Assembly: GCA_937892865.1 (NCBI GenBank)
Contig: CALBJG010000118.1
Span: forward strand, 1-26,748
Source: an uncultured Clostridia bacterium
GTDB lineage: Bacteria; Bacillota; Clostridia; Oscillospirales; Oscillospiraceae
Reading direction: 5' to 3'
DNA: 26,748 bases
The notes below the pieces were generated by a model that was not told where the DNA came from, searched no databases, and saw only the letters and a list, made by a program, of their open reading frames with translations. Shown here in pieces: positions 7,901-15,271 of this stretch. The position numbers and the translations under genes were made by a program. Numbering within the stretch: position 1 is the stretch's first letter; the number at the start of each line of letters is the position of its first letter.

Positions 7901-8734
7901 TCAAAGAATATGTGTTTTGATTTCTTTCAGAGTCGGAATGGATGTGACCGCGTAGGGTCTTGTGACGCTGATACCGGCAGCAACTGTGGCAAAGGATACT
8001 GCCTCTTTTAGACTCACGCCCTCTGCCAATTTTACTGCCAACGCGCCATTGAATGTATCTCCTGCGCCGGTGGTATCCACCACCTTACCGCAAGACACCG
8101 CAGGTATGATTTCACCTGTTTCTTTCAGCAGGCACCCCTCTCCCCCTAAGGTAATCGCCAAGTTGGAAAGATGGTCAACGCCTGCTGCTTCGTGTTCATT
8201 TGGGGTACATAAAAACGCATTTTCCAAAAGATATGCGCTCATTTTTCGGGCAGGTGCCGGATTGATGATTACCTTTACCCCGCTTTTCTTGGCGATCTCC
8301 ATCGCCCGGATATTTACCGATTCCGGCACTTCATTATTCAGCAAAAGCACATCGGCATTCTCAATATAGGATGCAAACCCATCCACATCTTCCGGCGTTA
8401 ATGCCGGTCCCTGGTAAACAGTGACGCAGTTTGCGCCGCCTTTATCGGTAATGATGGTAGCATATGCCGTCTGACCGGGCTTTTTCACCAACACCGGTGT
8501 GATTCCCTCATTGTCCGCAAAATTCCGGATGCTTTCAAATCCTTCTGCGCCAACTGCGCCTAAAAAGGCCACCTCTGCCCCGCAACGGGCGGCGGCAACC
8601 GCCTGATTGTAACCTTTTCCGCCGGGTTCAAAGTGAACATCCTTTGCCGTAACGGTCTCACCGCTGACCGGAAATCTGTCCACAGGCATAAAGGCAGAAT
8701 TGCCCACCATACCGATCACTGCAATTTTACTCAC
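7901..8734 (-). CDS. PfkB-family sugar kinase (ribokinase-like)
   Basis: ATP-dependent kinase of the ribokinase/PfkB fold. It shows GGKGYNQA (38-45), the first family signature and ribokinase-like, and DTTGAGDTFNG (220-230) with catalytic base Asp226. At 277 aa it is short for a ribokinase (about 300-310). The segment between TPNEHEA (177-183) and TLGGEG (195-200) is unusually small, so a helix region seems missing. The start is GTG at 8734, overlapping the stop of the upstream SIS gene (GTGA), which implies translational coupling. It is the last gene of the tetR-PHP-SIS-kinase operon. The sugar could be ribose, but the partner genes suggest a different or modified sugar phosphate. Confidence 0.85.
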   Translation of the reverse strand: MSKIAVIGMVGNSAFMPVDRFPVSGETVTAKDVHFEPGGKGYNQAVAAARCGAEVAFLGAVGAEGFESIRNFADNEGITPVLVKKPGQTAYATIITDKGGANCVTVYQGPALTPEDVDGFASYIENADVLLLNNEVPESVNIRAMEIAKKSGVKVIINPAPARKMSAYLLENAFLCTPNEHEAAGVDHLSNLAITLGGEGCLLKETGEIIPAVSCGKVVDTTGAGDTFNGALAVKLAEGVSLKEAVSFATVAAGISVTRPYAVTSIPTLKEIKTHIL

Positions 8735-9432
8735 AGATGTTTCACCCTTCCCAAATAGAGGTTTTCCAAAACCACATTGTGATCTCTGCCCCCTTCAATG
8801 TTGCCGCTTAAATAGATTGGTGGTGTGACACCCTCGGCAAGCGCCAGTTTTGCGCCCTCAATGAGGCAAGTATTGAGAATGAAGCAGGCGGTTGCTGTGG
8901 ATAAGCCTCCCATTGCCACATCCCCCACCGGAATGCAGGCATCGCCGTATGGCACTTTGCAATCGATGGCCACATCCACATGGGTGTGGAGTTTTCCGCC
9001 TTTTTCGTAGTAAGATGCGGAAGATACGCCTACCGTACGAATGCCGGCGGCTTTCGCTGCTTCTGCCATTTCCACCGGCACCTGGTTTTTGCCGGACGCA
9101 GAGAAAATGAACAGCATATCATTACCGGATAAGGTATACCGCCGGAAGATCTCCGGGGCAAGTCCGGACATTTTCTCCATCCGGCTGGACTTTGCCGCGC
9201 CGTTATGGAGCATCAGATCTGTATCCAGTATCGGCGAAACATTGGCAAGACCACCTGCCCGGTAAAAAGCATCCAATCCCGGCAGATGGGAATGACCGCA
9301 ACCGAAAGTGAAGATCAGTCCGCCGTTTTTAATGGTATCAGCCACCATTCGGGCGGCAGCAGAAAGAGTATCTTTCTCCTCTTCCTCCACAGCCTGCAAA
9401 GCACCGACAATTTTCTCTAAATATTCAGACAT
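8731..9432 (-). CDS. SIS-domain sugar-phosphate protein (UPF0309-like)
   Basis: Predicted phosphosugar-binding or isomerase protein of 233 aa made of one SIS domain. The phosphate-binding surface includes FTFGCGHSHLPGLDAFYRAGG (near residues 39-58, GCGHS core) and FIFSASGKNQVP (about 109-120), the SxSG-type loop of SIS folds. It resembles the UPF0309 or 'sugar isomerase domain' proteins found beside sugar kinases. The start ATG follows GGAGAATGGGAT. It is 12 bases after the PHP gene and overlaps the kinase by 4 bases, so the three are made together. It may isomerise or sense the phosphosugar produced by the kinase; the substrate is unknown. Confidence 0.8.
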   Translation of the reverse strand: MSEYLEKIVGALQAVEEEEKDTLSAAARMVADTIKNGGLIFTFGCGHSHLPGLDAFYRAGGLANVSPILDTDLMLHNGAAKSSRMEKMSGLAPEIFRRYTLSGNDMLFIFSASGKNQVPVEMAEAAKAAGIRTVGVSSASYYEKGGKLHTHVDVAIDCKVPYGDACIPVGDVAMGGLSTATACFILNTCLIEGAKLALAEGVTPPIYLSGNIEGGRDHNVVLENLYLGRVKHL

Positions 9433-9444
9433 ATCCCATTCTCC

Positions 9445-10251
9445 TTATAGGTCTACTTTTTGGAATTCATCGTTATAAAGCACAACGCTTTTCCGGAAAC
9501 CGATCTCCCGGAGCATCGCTTTTGTTTCTTCAAAGAAGCAATCAATGGTATCTGCGTGGTGGGAATCCGCGTTGACCATAATAGGCGCATCCAGTTTTTT
9601 CAGAACATATAAAAGGTTCTCCTGGGGATACGCCACAGTACGCCACCCTCTGGAAATAGCGCCGGTATTGATCTCAAAAATACTGCCGCTTTTTACCGCT
9701 TCGGTAAGATATCTTTCCGCCAAACGGCAATACGCCGGGTCATCCATCAGTCCCACCGGCATTTTTTCTTCAAACTTGGTGATGAGGTCAAAATGGCCGA
9801 CAATATCCGGTTTCCGCAAGGCTATGTAGTCACAGAATATTCGGTAATAGTTTTCTGCCAAAGTCAGCGGATCACCTCCGAATGCTTTTAGGCAGTTTGC
9901 AAAATGGGTGTCACTGCCATCAATAGAGAGGTATTTTCCGTCTTTGGCGAAATAGTGTACCGAGCCGATCATATAGCGGTAGCGGTCTCTTTCTATCCAA
10001 CTGATGTCATCTTCCTCGATGCCGCAGTAAATTTGAATATCCTTTTTGTATTTTTCCTGCAGACGGGCGATCTCTTTCCGGTAAGCGTCTAAATCTATCT
10101 TTTTATATTTCATTTCTTTCAGCGAAGCAAAACCGCCGTGGCTGGAAAAGCCGATCGCCGCAAAGCCCTTATTCAGCGCCGAAAGCACCACTTCTTCCGG
10201 TGTGCTGCTGCCATCACAGAAATTACAATGGGTATGATAGTTGGTTAACAT
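9445..10251 (-). CDS. PHP-domain phosphatase, histidinol-phosphatase (HisJ) type
   Basis: Metal-dependent phosphoesterase of the PHP family, 268 aa. Metal ligands are visible as HTH (6-8) in YHTHCNFCDGSS, SSHGG, GIEEDD, GSVHYF, GHFDLITKF and ADSHHADT. This is the HisJ-type order and length, so the default call is histidinol-phosphate phosphatase. However, no his genes are nearby. It sits between tetR and sugar-phosphate genes, so dephosphorylation of a sugar phosphate is an equal possibility. The start is the ATG at 10251 after GGAGAAAGTT. The frame is open further upstream but would overlap tetR and lacks a ribosome site. The gap to tetR is 22 bases. Confidence 0.82.
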   Translation of the reverse strand: MLTNYHTHCNFCDGSSTPEEVVLSALNKGFAAIGFSSHGGFASLKEMKYKKIDLDAYRKEIARLQEKYKKDIQIYCGIEEDDISWIERDRYRYMIGSVHYFAKDGKYLSIDGSDTHFANCLKAFGGDPLTLAENYYRIFCDYIALRKPDIVGHFDLITKFEEKMPVGLMDDPAYCRLAERYLTEAVKSGSIFEINTGAISRGWRTVAYPQENLLYVLKKLDAPIMVNADSHHADTIDCFFEETKAMLREIGFRKSVVLYNDEFQKVDL

Positions 10252-10273
10252 AACTTTCTCCTTTTGTGTACTG

Positions 10274-10825
10274 TTACACAGCCATATAAAAATATTCGGC
10301 AATGGCTTCCGGTGGCTCTTCCATACCCTTTTCCACCCACCAGCGGAAAACGGACACGAAAGTTGTGGCGATATGATCGACCCAGAAATCTTCCGGTAAT
10401 TTCTCATTTTTCCGGTGGGCAAACCGGGGCAACTGGCTGGTCGCCAGTTTTTTCAAGTTGGTTTTGAAATACTGTAAAAACAATTCGTTGTTTTGGCAAG
10501 CCAACAGTTTCAAAATATTGTTATCATTCTTTTGCAAATGGCGGAGCAGATGCAAAAATACATCGTCCCGGGCATCGCAGTCAAAAATATGTCTGTGATC
10601 TTCGTGACCGGTTTCCAAAGAATCAAACAAGTGACAGAAAAGTTCCTCACAAAAGGCTTTCAGCAAATAATCTTTCGTTTCAAAATGCGAATAAAATGTG
10701 GCTCTGCCCACATCTGCAAGGGTGATGATCTCCCCCACCGTGATCTGTTCAAAAGTCTTTTTTGTCAGCAGTTGTGAGAATGCTTTAAATATGGATTCTC
10801 TTGTTTTCCGTTGTCTTCTGTCCAT
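10274..10825 (-). CDS. TetR-family transcriptional regulator
   Basis: One-component repressor of 183 aa. The N-terminal helix-turn-helix is clear: TRESIFKAFSQLL followed by ITVGEIITLADVGRATFYSHFETKDYLL (HTH around 28-48). The C-terminal ligand domain ends in FRWWVEKGMEEPPEAIAEYF, as in the DhaS-like TetR_C_8 group. The start is the ATG 4 bases after GGAGG (10830-10834); upstream in-frame codons reach 10882 but cross the promoter. It heads the operon with the PHP, SIS and kinase genes and is divergent from the CDF transporter. The palindrome at 10919-10933 sits at the CDF start point and just downstream of its own, so it probably represses both units. The ligand may be a metal or a sugar phosphate; unknown. 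Confidence 0.88.
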   Translation of the reverse strand: MDRRQRKTRESIFKAFSQLLTKKTFEQITVGEIITLADVGRATFYSHFETKDYLLKAFCEELFCHLFDSLETGHEDHRHIFDCDARDDVFLHLLRHLQKNDNNILKLLACQNNELFLQYFKTNLKKLATSQLPRFAHRKNEKLPEDFWVDHIATTFVSVFRWWVEKGMEEPPEAIAEYFYMAV

Positions 10826-10885
10826 ATTTCCTCCGTACATTTTTGCTGATTTGTTCGGTAAGGAACACCGAAGCAATATCATATG

Positions 10886-10913
10886 TTGATAGTATCCGTA
10901 CTTTTGCTATACT
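10886..10913 (+). promoter_or_regulatory. CDF transporter promoter
   Basis: TTGATA (10886-10891), 16-bp spacer, TATACT (10908-10913). The predicted start point, near 10920, falls at the left edge of the TGAACA palindrome. Confidence 0.75.
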
Positions 10914-10918
10914 ATTAT

Positions 10919-10933
10919 TGAACACATTGTTCA
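10919..10933. promoter_or_regulatory. Candidate TetR operator (TGAACA-CAT-TGTTCA)
   Basis: A perfect 15-bp palindrome, TGAACACATTGTTCA. AACACATTG recurs 15 bp further on (10936-10944), giving a second, partial site. The palindrome covers the start point of the CDF promoter and lies a few bases downstream of the start of the tetR promoter. One bound dimer could therefore block both. Confidence 0.75.
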
Positions 10934-10944
10934 GTAACACATTG

Positions 10945-10973
10945 ATTGTATCGTAAATAATTTTGAAAGTCAA
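10945..10973 (-). promoter_or_regulatory. tetR operon promoter
   Basis: Minus strand: TTGACT (10968-10973), 17-bp spacer, TACAAT (10945-10950), near consensus. The leader to the tetR start is about 110 nt. It contains a short inverted repeat, TTCGGT / ACCGAA (10854-10859, 10867-10872). Confidence 0.78.
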
Positions 10974-10985
10974 CAGGTGGTCTTT

Positions 10986-11864
10986 ATGAAAACACAGCGC
11001 AATATTTTAATCGCTTTTCTTTTGAATTTGGCTTTTTCCGTCTTTGAATTGGTGGGCGGTTTTCTCACCGGCAGTATCGCTATCGCCTCCGATGCCATTC
11101 ACGATTTGGGAGATGCCGCCGGCATCGGTGTTTCTTACTTCTTAGAGCGAAAAAGCAAGCGTCAGCCGGACAAAACCTATACTTACGGCTATGCCCGGTT
11201 TTCTGTTTTAGGCAGTGTGATCACAACCGTGATCTTGTTGGTCGGCTCTGCCGCTGTGATCTACAATGCCGTTGGCCGTCTGTTCTCTCCGAAAGAGATC
11301 CATTACGACGGCATGATCCTCTTTGCCATTGTAGGCGTATGTGTGAATTTTCTTGCCGCCTTTTTCACTCGGGAGGGGGATTCTCTGAATCAGAAAGCAG
11401 TCAATCTCCATATGTTGGAAGATGTCCTTGGCTGGGCCATCGTTTTGGTGGGCGCTATTGTTATGCGCTTCACGGATTTTGCTCTGCTGGATGCTATTTT
11501 ATCTATGGGTGTTGCGCTGTTTATTTTTATCAACGCTGCAAAAACCTTAAAAACCGTGATAGATCTTTTCCTGGAGAAAACGCCCCTGTCTGTTGATGAA
11601 CTGCAAAGGGCCGTCATGGAAATCGAAGGTATTCATGATGTTCACCACATCCATATTCGGAGCATAGACGGACACAGCAATGACGCCACAATGCACATTG
11701 TTACGGATGACCCCCACAGAGCGAAAGATTTCGTTCGTCACAAATTGAAAGATATGGGTATTGGGCATTTGACCATTGAAACAGAGGGTATCGGGGAACA
11801 CTGCCATCACGCCCACTGTCACACGGAAGAACACCACACCTGCGGACATCATCACCATCATTAA
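10986..11864 (+). CDS. Cation diffusion facilitator (CDF) metal efflux transporter
   Basis: Proton-coupled exporter of Zn, Cd, Co or related divalent ions at the cytoplasmic membrane, 292 aa. It has six predicted helices. The metal site is Asp36-x2-His39-x3-Asp43 in SDAIHDLGD, with the partner HMLEDVLG in helix 5. A C-terminal cytoplasmic ferredoxin-like domain (about 200-275) contains IEGIHDVHHIHI, and a His/Cys-rich tail ends in five His. This is the ZitB/CzcD layout, so zinc is the most likely ion. The start is the ATG after AGGTGGTCTTT; an in-frame GTG at 10977 is part of that ribosome site. It is divergent from tetR and probably repressed by it. Confidence 0.93.
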   Translation: MKTQRNILIAFLLNLAFSVFELVGGFLTGSIAIASDAIHDLGDAAGIGVSYFLERKSKRQPDKTYTYGYARFSVLGSVITTVILLVGSAAVIYNAVGRLFSPKEIHYDGMILFAIVGVCVNFLAAFFTREGDSLNQKAVNLHMLEDVLGWAIVLVGAIVMRFTDFALLDAILSMGVALFIFINAAKTLKTVIDLFLEKTPLSVDELQRAVMEIEGIHDVHHIHIRSIDGHSNDATMHIVTDDPHRAKDFVRHKLKDMGIGHLTIETEGIGEHCHHAHCHTEEHHTCGHHHHH

Positions 11865-11865
11865 C

Positions 11866-11897
11866 AAAACCGCAACCGAGTAATCGGTTGCGGTTTT
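11866..11897 (+). terminator. CDF terminator, bidirectional
   Basis: A 14-bp stem (11866-11879 with 11884-11897) around GTAA, with A4 before it and a T6 run completing it on the plus strand. It starts one base after the CDF stop and one base before the end of the convergent YczE-like gene. Confidence 0.9.
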
Positions 11898-11898
11898 T

Positions 11899-12621
11899 TC
11901 AGCGTTTTAATACTTTTTCCATTTTTGGGAATGCCGGTTTCTGACCGAAGAAACGGTCGACAAGTTTCCCCATCAGCCCGATCAAGGGAGAATTGATAAT
12001 GGTAGTGACAATCGTGCCAAGACCGATGCTGTGGAAGGATGCATAGCCGATGGTCGACCAATCAAAGGTCGCCACATCCCAAAACAGCACCACCGCCAGC
12101 ACGATGGAAAGCACCAAAAGGGTGATATCAAACGCCCGTTTGACTTTTGTAATGGGAATTTGGAAACGGCTGGCAATTTCCGCCACAAACAGTTCATACA
12201 CCTGCAAGGGCATATATGTACGGAAGAAGCAGGCAACGCCAAAAGCTGTGACCACATCGCCAACGATCAGCATCACCCAGCGCATCCAAACGGCGGTCAA
12301 TTCCACGCCGCTGAGCATCCACAGAAAGAAATCCAGCACATAACCGTAACCAACCGCCACAGCAAACGCCAATAAGTATCGCCAGTTGAATCTGCCTACC
12401 GCGATACACAAAATCACCAAAAGCAGGCCCTGAATAATGTACTCTGTTACACCGACGGTCAGTACCGGGCTGAAGTGAACGATCGCCTCCTGTACGACAA
12501 AAGCGGGAGCGGCGACCATAGAAACGCCCAAATCCGCTTTGCTGCAGATAGAAACACCCAGCGCCACAAACAGAATACCCAACAGCCACAGCAATTCCGA
12601 GGCCTTTTGCAGTTTTTTCAT
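11899..12621 (-). CDS. YczE/YitT-like integral membrane protein (DUF6198 type)
   Basis: A 240-aa protein with about five to six membrane helices. The N-terminal signature LGVSICSKADLGVSMVAAPAFVVQ is shared with the YczE/YyaS membrane family, whose biochemical role is not established. Its C-terminus, GTIVTTIINSPLIGLMGKLVDRFF, also matches that family. The start ATG follows GGAGGAATTTAA. It is downstream of tRNA-Ser on the same strand but has its own promoter, with a terminator between the two. It ends 1 base from the CDF terminator. It may be a transporter, but no substrate can be inferred. Confidence 0.82.
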   Translation of the reverse strand: MKKLQKASELLWLLGILFVALGVSICSKADLGVSMVAAPAFVVQEAIVHFSPVLTVGVTEYIIQGLLLVILCIAVGRFNWRYLLAFAVAVGYGYVLDFFLWMLSGVELTAVWMRWVMLIVGDVVTAFGVACFFRTYMPLQVYELFVAEIASRFQIPITKVKRAFDITLLVLSIVLAVVLFWDVATFDWSTIGYASFHSIGLGTIVTTIINSPLIGLMGKLVDRFFGQKPAFPKMEKVLKR

Positions 12622-12652
12622 TTAAATTCCTCCAAAATGACCAATTTCGCTT

Positions 12653-12681
12653 ATTGTAATATAATCGTCAGGTTTTGTAAA
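12653..12681 (-). promoter_or_regulatory. Promoter of YczE-like gene
   Basis: Minus strand: TTTACA (12676-12681), 17-bp spacer, TACAAT (12653-12658), about 32 bases before the start codon. Confidence 0.7.
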
Positions 12682-12696
12682 GTTCTGCAAAAGAAA

Positions 12697-12720
12697 AACA
12701 CCACCCATATGGATGGTGTT
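12697..12720 (-). terminator. tRNA-Ser terminator
   Basis: Near-perfect hairpin, AACACCA.. / ..TGGTGTT with one mismatch, 3 bases after the CCA end of the tRNA. It is followed on the minus strand by TTTCTTTTG. Confidence 0.8.
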
Positions 12721-12723
12721 TTA

Positions 12724-12812
12724 TGGCGGAGACGGCGAGATTCGAACTCGCGTGGGATTGCTCCCTAACTGATTTCGAGTCAGCCCCGTTATGACCACTT
12801 CGATACGTCTCC
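12724..12812 (-). tRNA. tRNA-Ser (anticodon CGA)
   Basis: An 89-nt gene including an encoded CCA (12726-12724). The acceptor arm is GGAGACG / CGTCTCC (12812-12806, 12734-12728) with discriminator G. The anticodon loop is CTCGAAA, so the anticodon is CGA, reading UCG. A long variable arm (GGGA..TCCC) marks it as a class II serine tRNA. The T arm is GCGAG-TTCGAAT-CTCGC. It is a single gene with its own promoter and terminator. Open frames that run across it on the same strand are not genes. Confidence 0.97.
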
Positions 12813-12826
12813 GTAGCAACTGGGAT

Positions 12827-12855
12827 ATTATATCAGCCGAATGGTAAAAAATCAA
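12827..12855 (-). promoter_or_regulatory. tRNA-Ser promoter
   Basis: Minus strand: TTGATT (12850-12855), 17-bp spacer, TATAAT (12827-12832) preceded by TGA. The start point is predicted only a few bases before the tRNA 5' end. Confidence 0.82.
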
Positions 12856-12877
12856 GTGTTCTCCATCACCTTCGGTA

Positions 12878-12905
12878 TTGATTCTTGGTGATTTTATGGT
12901 ACAAT
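12878..12905 (+). promoter_or_regulatory. Promoter of HAD phosphatase-phosphohexomutase operon
   Basis: TTGATT (12878-12883), 16-bp spacer, TACAAT (12900-12905) with an upstream TGG, an extended -10. It is followed by a leader of about 25 nt. Confidence 0.72.
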
Positions 12906-12936
12906 ATTCCCAAGATAAATATGGGAGGGAATCACA

Positions 12937-13710
12937 TTGGAACAGATTCAAAAAAAGATCGGCTTTATCTGTGACATGGACGGTGTCATCTACCACGGCA
13001 ATCAGATCCTGCCCGGGGTCAGAGAGTTCGTCAACTGGATGATTGAAAACGGAAAGCGTTTTGTTTTTCTGACCAACAGTGCAGAGAGAACACCCCATGA
13101 GTTGAGTATGAAACTGGAGCGTATGGGTCTTTCTGTACCTGCAGACAATTTTTACACCAGTGCCCTGGCAACAGCCGCATTTTTGGATTCCCAGCGTCCC
13201 GGCTGCACCGCTTATGTGATCGGTGAGGCTGCATTGAGCAAGGCTCTCTATGACCGGGGCATTTATATGAATGATGTGAATCCCGACTACGTGGTTGTGG
13301 GCGAAACCCATTCCTATAGTCACGAAAAACTGGAAAAAGCCATTAATCTGGTATGCAAGGGAGCAAAACTCATAGGCACAAATCCGGATACTACCGGTCC
13401 TATTGAAAACGGCATCGCACCTGCCACCGGTGCACTGATCGCACCCATTGAAATTGCAACCGGCAAGAAAGCTTATTTCATTGGCAAGCCCAACCCCGTT
13501 ATGCTTCGCCACGGTCTGAAGATGTTGGATTGCCACAGTTCCGAGATCGTTTTCATCGGCGACCGGATGGATACCGACATCATCGCCGGTATCGAATCCA
13601 ATGTGGATACGGTTTTGGTGCTCTCCGGCGTGACCAGAGTGGAAGACATTGACCTGTTCCCCTACTGTCCCAAGTATGTGATAAACGGTGTGGGAGACCT
13701 GATTAAATAA
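12937..13710 (+). CDS. HAD-IIA family hydrolase (NagD/AraL-like phosphatase)
   Basis: Cytoplasmic phosphatase of the haloacid dehalogenase superfamily, subclass IIA, 257 aa. Motif I is DMDGV with nucleophile Asp13 and acid Asp15, motif II is FLTNSAERT, motif III the Lys in GKPNPVM, and motif IV GDRMDTDI. These enzymes remove phosphate from sugar phosphates, 2-phosphoglycolate or nucleotides; the substrate here is not known. The start is TTG at 12937, chosen because GGGAGG lies 8 bases upstream and no in-frame ATG precedes the DxD motif. It is 14 bases before a phosphohexomutase gene, so the substrate may be a hexose phosphate or a side product of that enzyme. Confidence 0.88.
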   Translation: MEQIQKKIGFICDMDGVIYHGNQILPGVREFVNWMIENGKRFVFLTNSAERTPHELSMKLERMGLSVPADNFYTSALATAAFLDSQRPGCTAYVIGEAALSKALYDRGIYMNDVNPDYVVVGETHSYSHEKLEKAINLVCKGAKLIGTNPDTTGPIENGIAPATGALIAPIEIATGKKAYFIGKPNPVMLRHGLKMLDCHSSEIVFIGDRMDTDIIAGIESNVDTVLVLSGVTRVEDIDLFPYCPKYVINGVGDLIK

Positions 13711-13724
13711 TAGGAGATAGAATT

Positions 13725-15230
13725 ATGGATTACAAGAAACTGCAAAACGGTAGTGACATTCGCGGCGTTGCCCTGGAGGGCATTGAAGGTCAGCCCATCA
13801 CTCTGACCGAGCAGGTCTGCCGGGATATCGGCAGAGGTTTTGCTCTTTGGCTGATGAAAAAAGCCGGCAAAAAGAATGGCCTGCGTGTGGCTGTTGGTCG
13901 GGATTCCCGGCTCTCCGGTGAAATGCTTTGCACCTGGATCTGTGAGGCGATGGTTTCCCAGGGTCTGGATGTTACCGACTTTGGTATGGCCAGCACCCCG
14001 GCTATGTTTATGGCAACGGTCACCGACGGTTACAACTACGATGGCACTGTTATGATCACCGCCAGCCATCTGCCCTTTAACCGCAACGGTTTTAAATTCT
14101 TCACCCCCGCTGGCGGTTTGGAAAAGGCAGATATCGCAGAAATCCTTACTTACGCCGCAAGCGATGATGTTACCGGCGTAACAGCAGGCGCTTTTGCCAA
14201 GGGCGCATTTATGGACACCTACGCCAAAATTTTGGCCGACAAGATCCGCTGTGCCGCAGGTTGCGATAAACCTTTGGAGGGTTTCCGCATTGTTGTGGAT
14301 GCAGGCAACGGCGCAGGCGGTTTCTATGCCGACAAAGTGCTGAAGCCCCTGGGCGCCAACACAGACGGCAGCCGTTACTTAGATCCCGACGGCAGTTTCC
14401 CCAACCACATCCCCAACCCGGAAGACAAAACCGCAATGGCAAGCATCACCGCGGCGGTAAAAGAGACCAATGCGGATTTGGGTATCATCTTTGACACCGA
14501 TGTAGACCGGGCAGGCGCTGTTCTTTCCGATGGCAGTGAATTAAACCGCAACCGGATCATTGCAATGCTGGCGGCCATTCTTCTCCGGGAGCATCCCGGC
14601 ACTACCATCGTCACCGACTCCATCACCTCCACCGGTCTTGCCAAGTTCATTGAAGAAAAGGGCGGTATACATCACCGCTTTAAGCGTGGTTACCGGAATG
14701 TGATCAACGAGTCTATGCGTCTGAACAACTTGGGTCAGGACAGCCAGTTGGCTATTGAAACCTCCGGTCACGGCGCCTTGAAAGAAAATTATTTCCTGGA
14801 TGACGGCGCTTATCTGGTCACCAAGTTACTCATTGAACTTGCCCGGGGCAAACAAATGGGCTACACTTTGGAGTCCCTGATCGCATCTTTGGAAGAGCCC
14901 GCAGAAAGCATTGAGTTCCGTATGAATATTTTGCTTGAAGATTTCAAGCCCTACGGCCAGCAGGTCATCGACGAACTGAACGCTTATGCCCAGAATCAGC
15001 CCGGCTGGTCCCTGGCGCCCAGCAATTTTGAGGGTGTCCGGGTGAACCTGGATGAAAACCACGGCAATGGTTGGTTCCTGCTGCGTCTCTCCCTCCACGA
15101 TCCCCTGCTGCCGCTGAACATTGAAAGCAACGATGTGGGCGGTGCGAAGAAGATCGCTTGCGAATTGGCATCTTTCATTGCCAAGTTTGACAAACTGGAT
15201 GCCGCCAAACTTTTAGACTTTGCAAAATAA
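13725..15230 (+). CDS. Alpha-D-phosphohexomutase (phosphomannomutase/phosphoglucomutase)
   Basis: Interconverts hexose 1- and 6-phosphates (mannose and/or glucose), feeding nucleotide-sugar synthesis, in the cytoplasm. The 501-aa protein has the four-domain layout: GRDSRLSG (58-65), phosphoserine loop TASHLPFNRNG with active Ser114, the metal loop FDTDVDRAG near 265, the sugar loop ETSGHGALKENYF near 345, and a C-terminal phosphate-binding domain. The start ATG follows AGGAGATAGAATT. It is second in an operon with the HAD phosphatase and ends in a strong terminator. Sequence alone does not fix mannose versus glucose preference; the ManB/CpsG-like group is likely. It may supply the surface glycan genes at 22.4-26.6 kb. 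Confidence 0.9.
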   Translation: MDYKKLQNGSDIRGVALEGIEGQPITLTEQVCRDIGRGFALWLMKKAGKKNGLRVAVGRDSRLSGEMLCTWICEAMVSQGLDVTDFGMASTPAMFMATVTDGYNYDGTVMITASHLPFNRNGFKFFTPAGGLEKADIAEILTYAASDDVTGVTAGAFAKGAFMDTYAKILADKIRCAAGCDKPLEGFRIVVDAGNGAGGFYADKVLKPLGANTDGSRYLDPDGSFPNHIPNPEDKTAMASITAAVKETNADLGIIFDTDVDRAGAVLSDGSELNRNRIIAMLAAILLREHPGTTIVTDSITSTGLAKFIEEKGGIHHRFKRGYRNVINESMRLNNLGQDSQLAIETSGHGALKENYFLDDGAYLVTKLLIELARGKQMGYTLESLIASLEEPAESIEFRMNILLEDFKPYGQQVIDELNAYAQNQPGWSLAPSNFEGVRVNLDENHGNGWFLLRLSLHDPLLPLNIESNDVGGAKKIACELASFIAKFDKLDAAKLLDFAK

Positions 15231-15239
15231 ATAATTTAT

Positions 15240-15264
15240 CCCCCTCGGTTTTTCACCGAGGGGG
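15240..15264 (+). terminator. Phosphohexomutase terminator
   Basis: Stem CCCCCTCGG / CCGAGGGGG (15240-15248 with 15256-15264) around a 7-nt loop, followed by TCGATTTTTAG. It lies 9 bases after the stop. Confidence 0.88.
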
Positions 15265-15271
15265 TCGATTT

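Noticed and set aside
12721..13536. Open frame on the minus strand covering tRNA-Ser and part of the HAD gene
   Set aside because: It runs through a tRNA with intact arms and is antisense to a clear HAD phosphatase.
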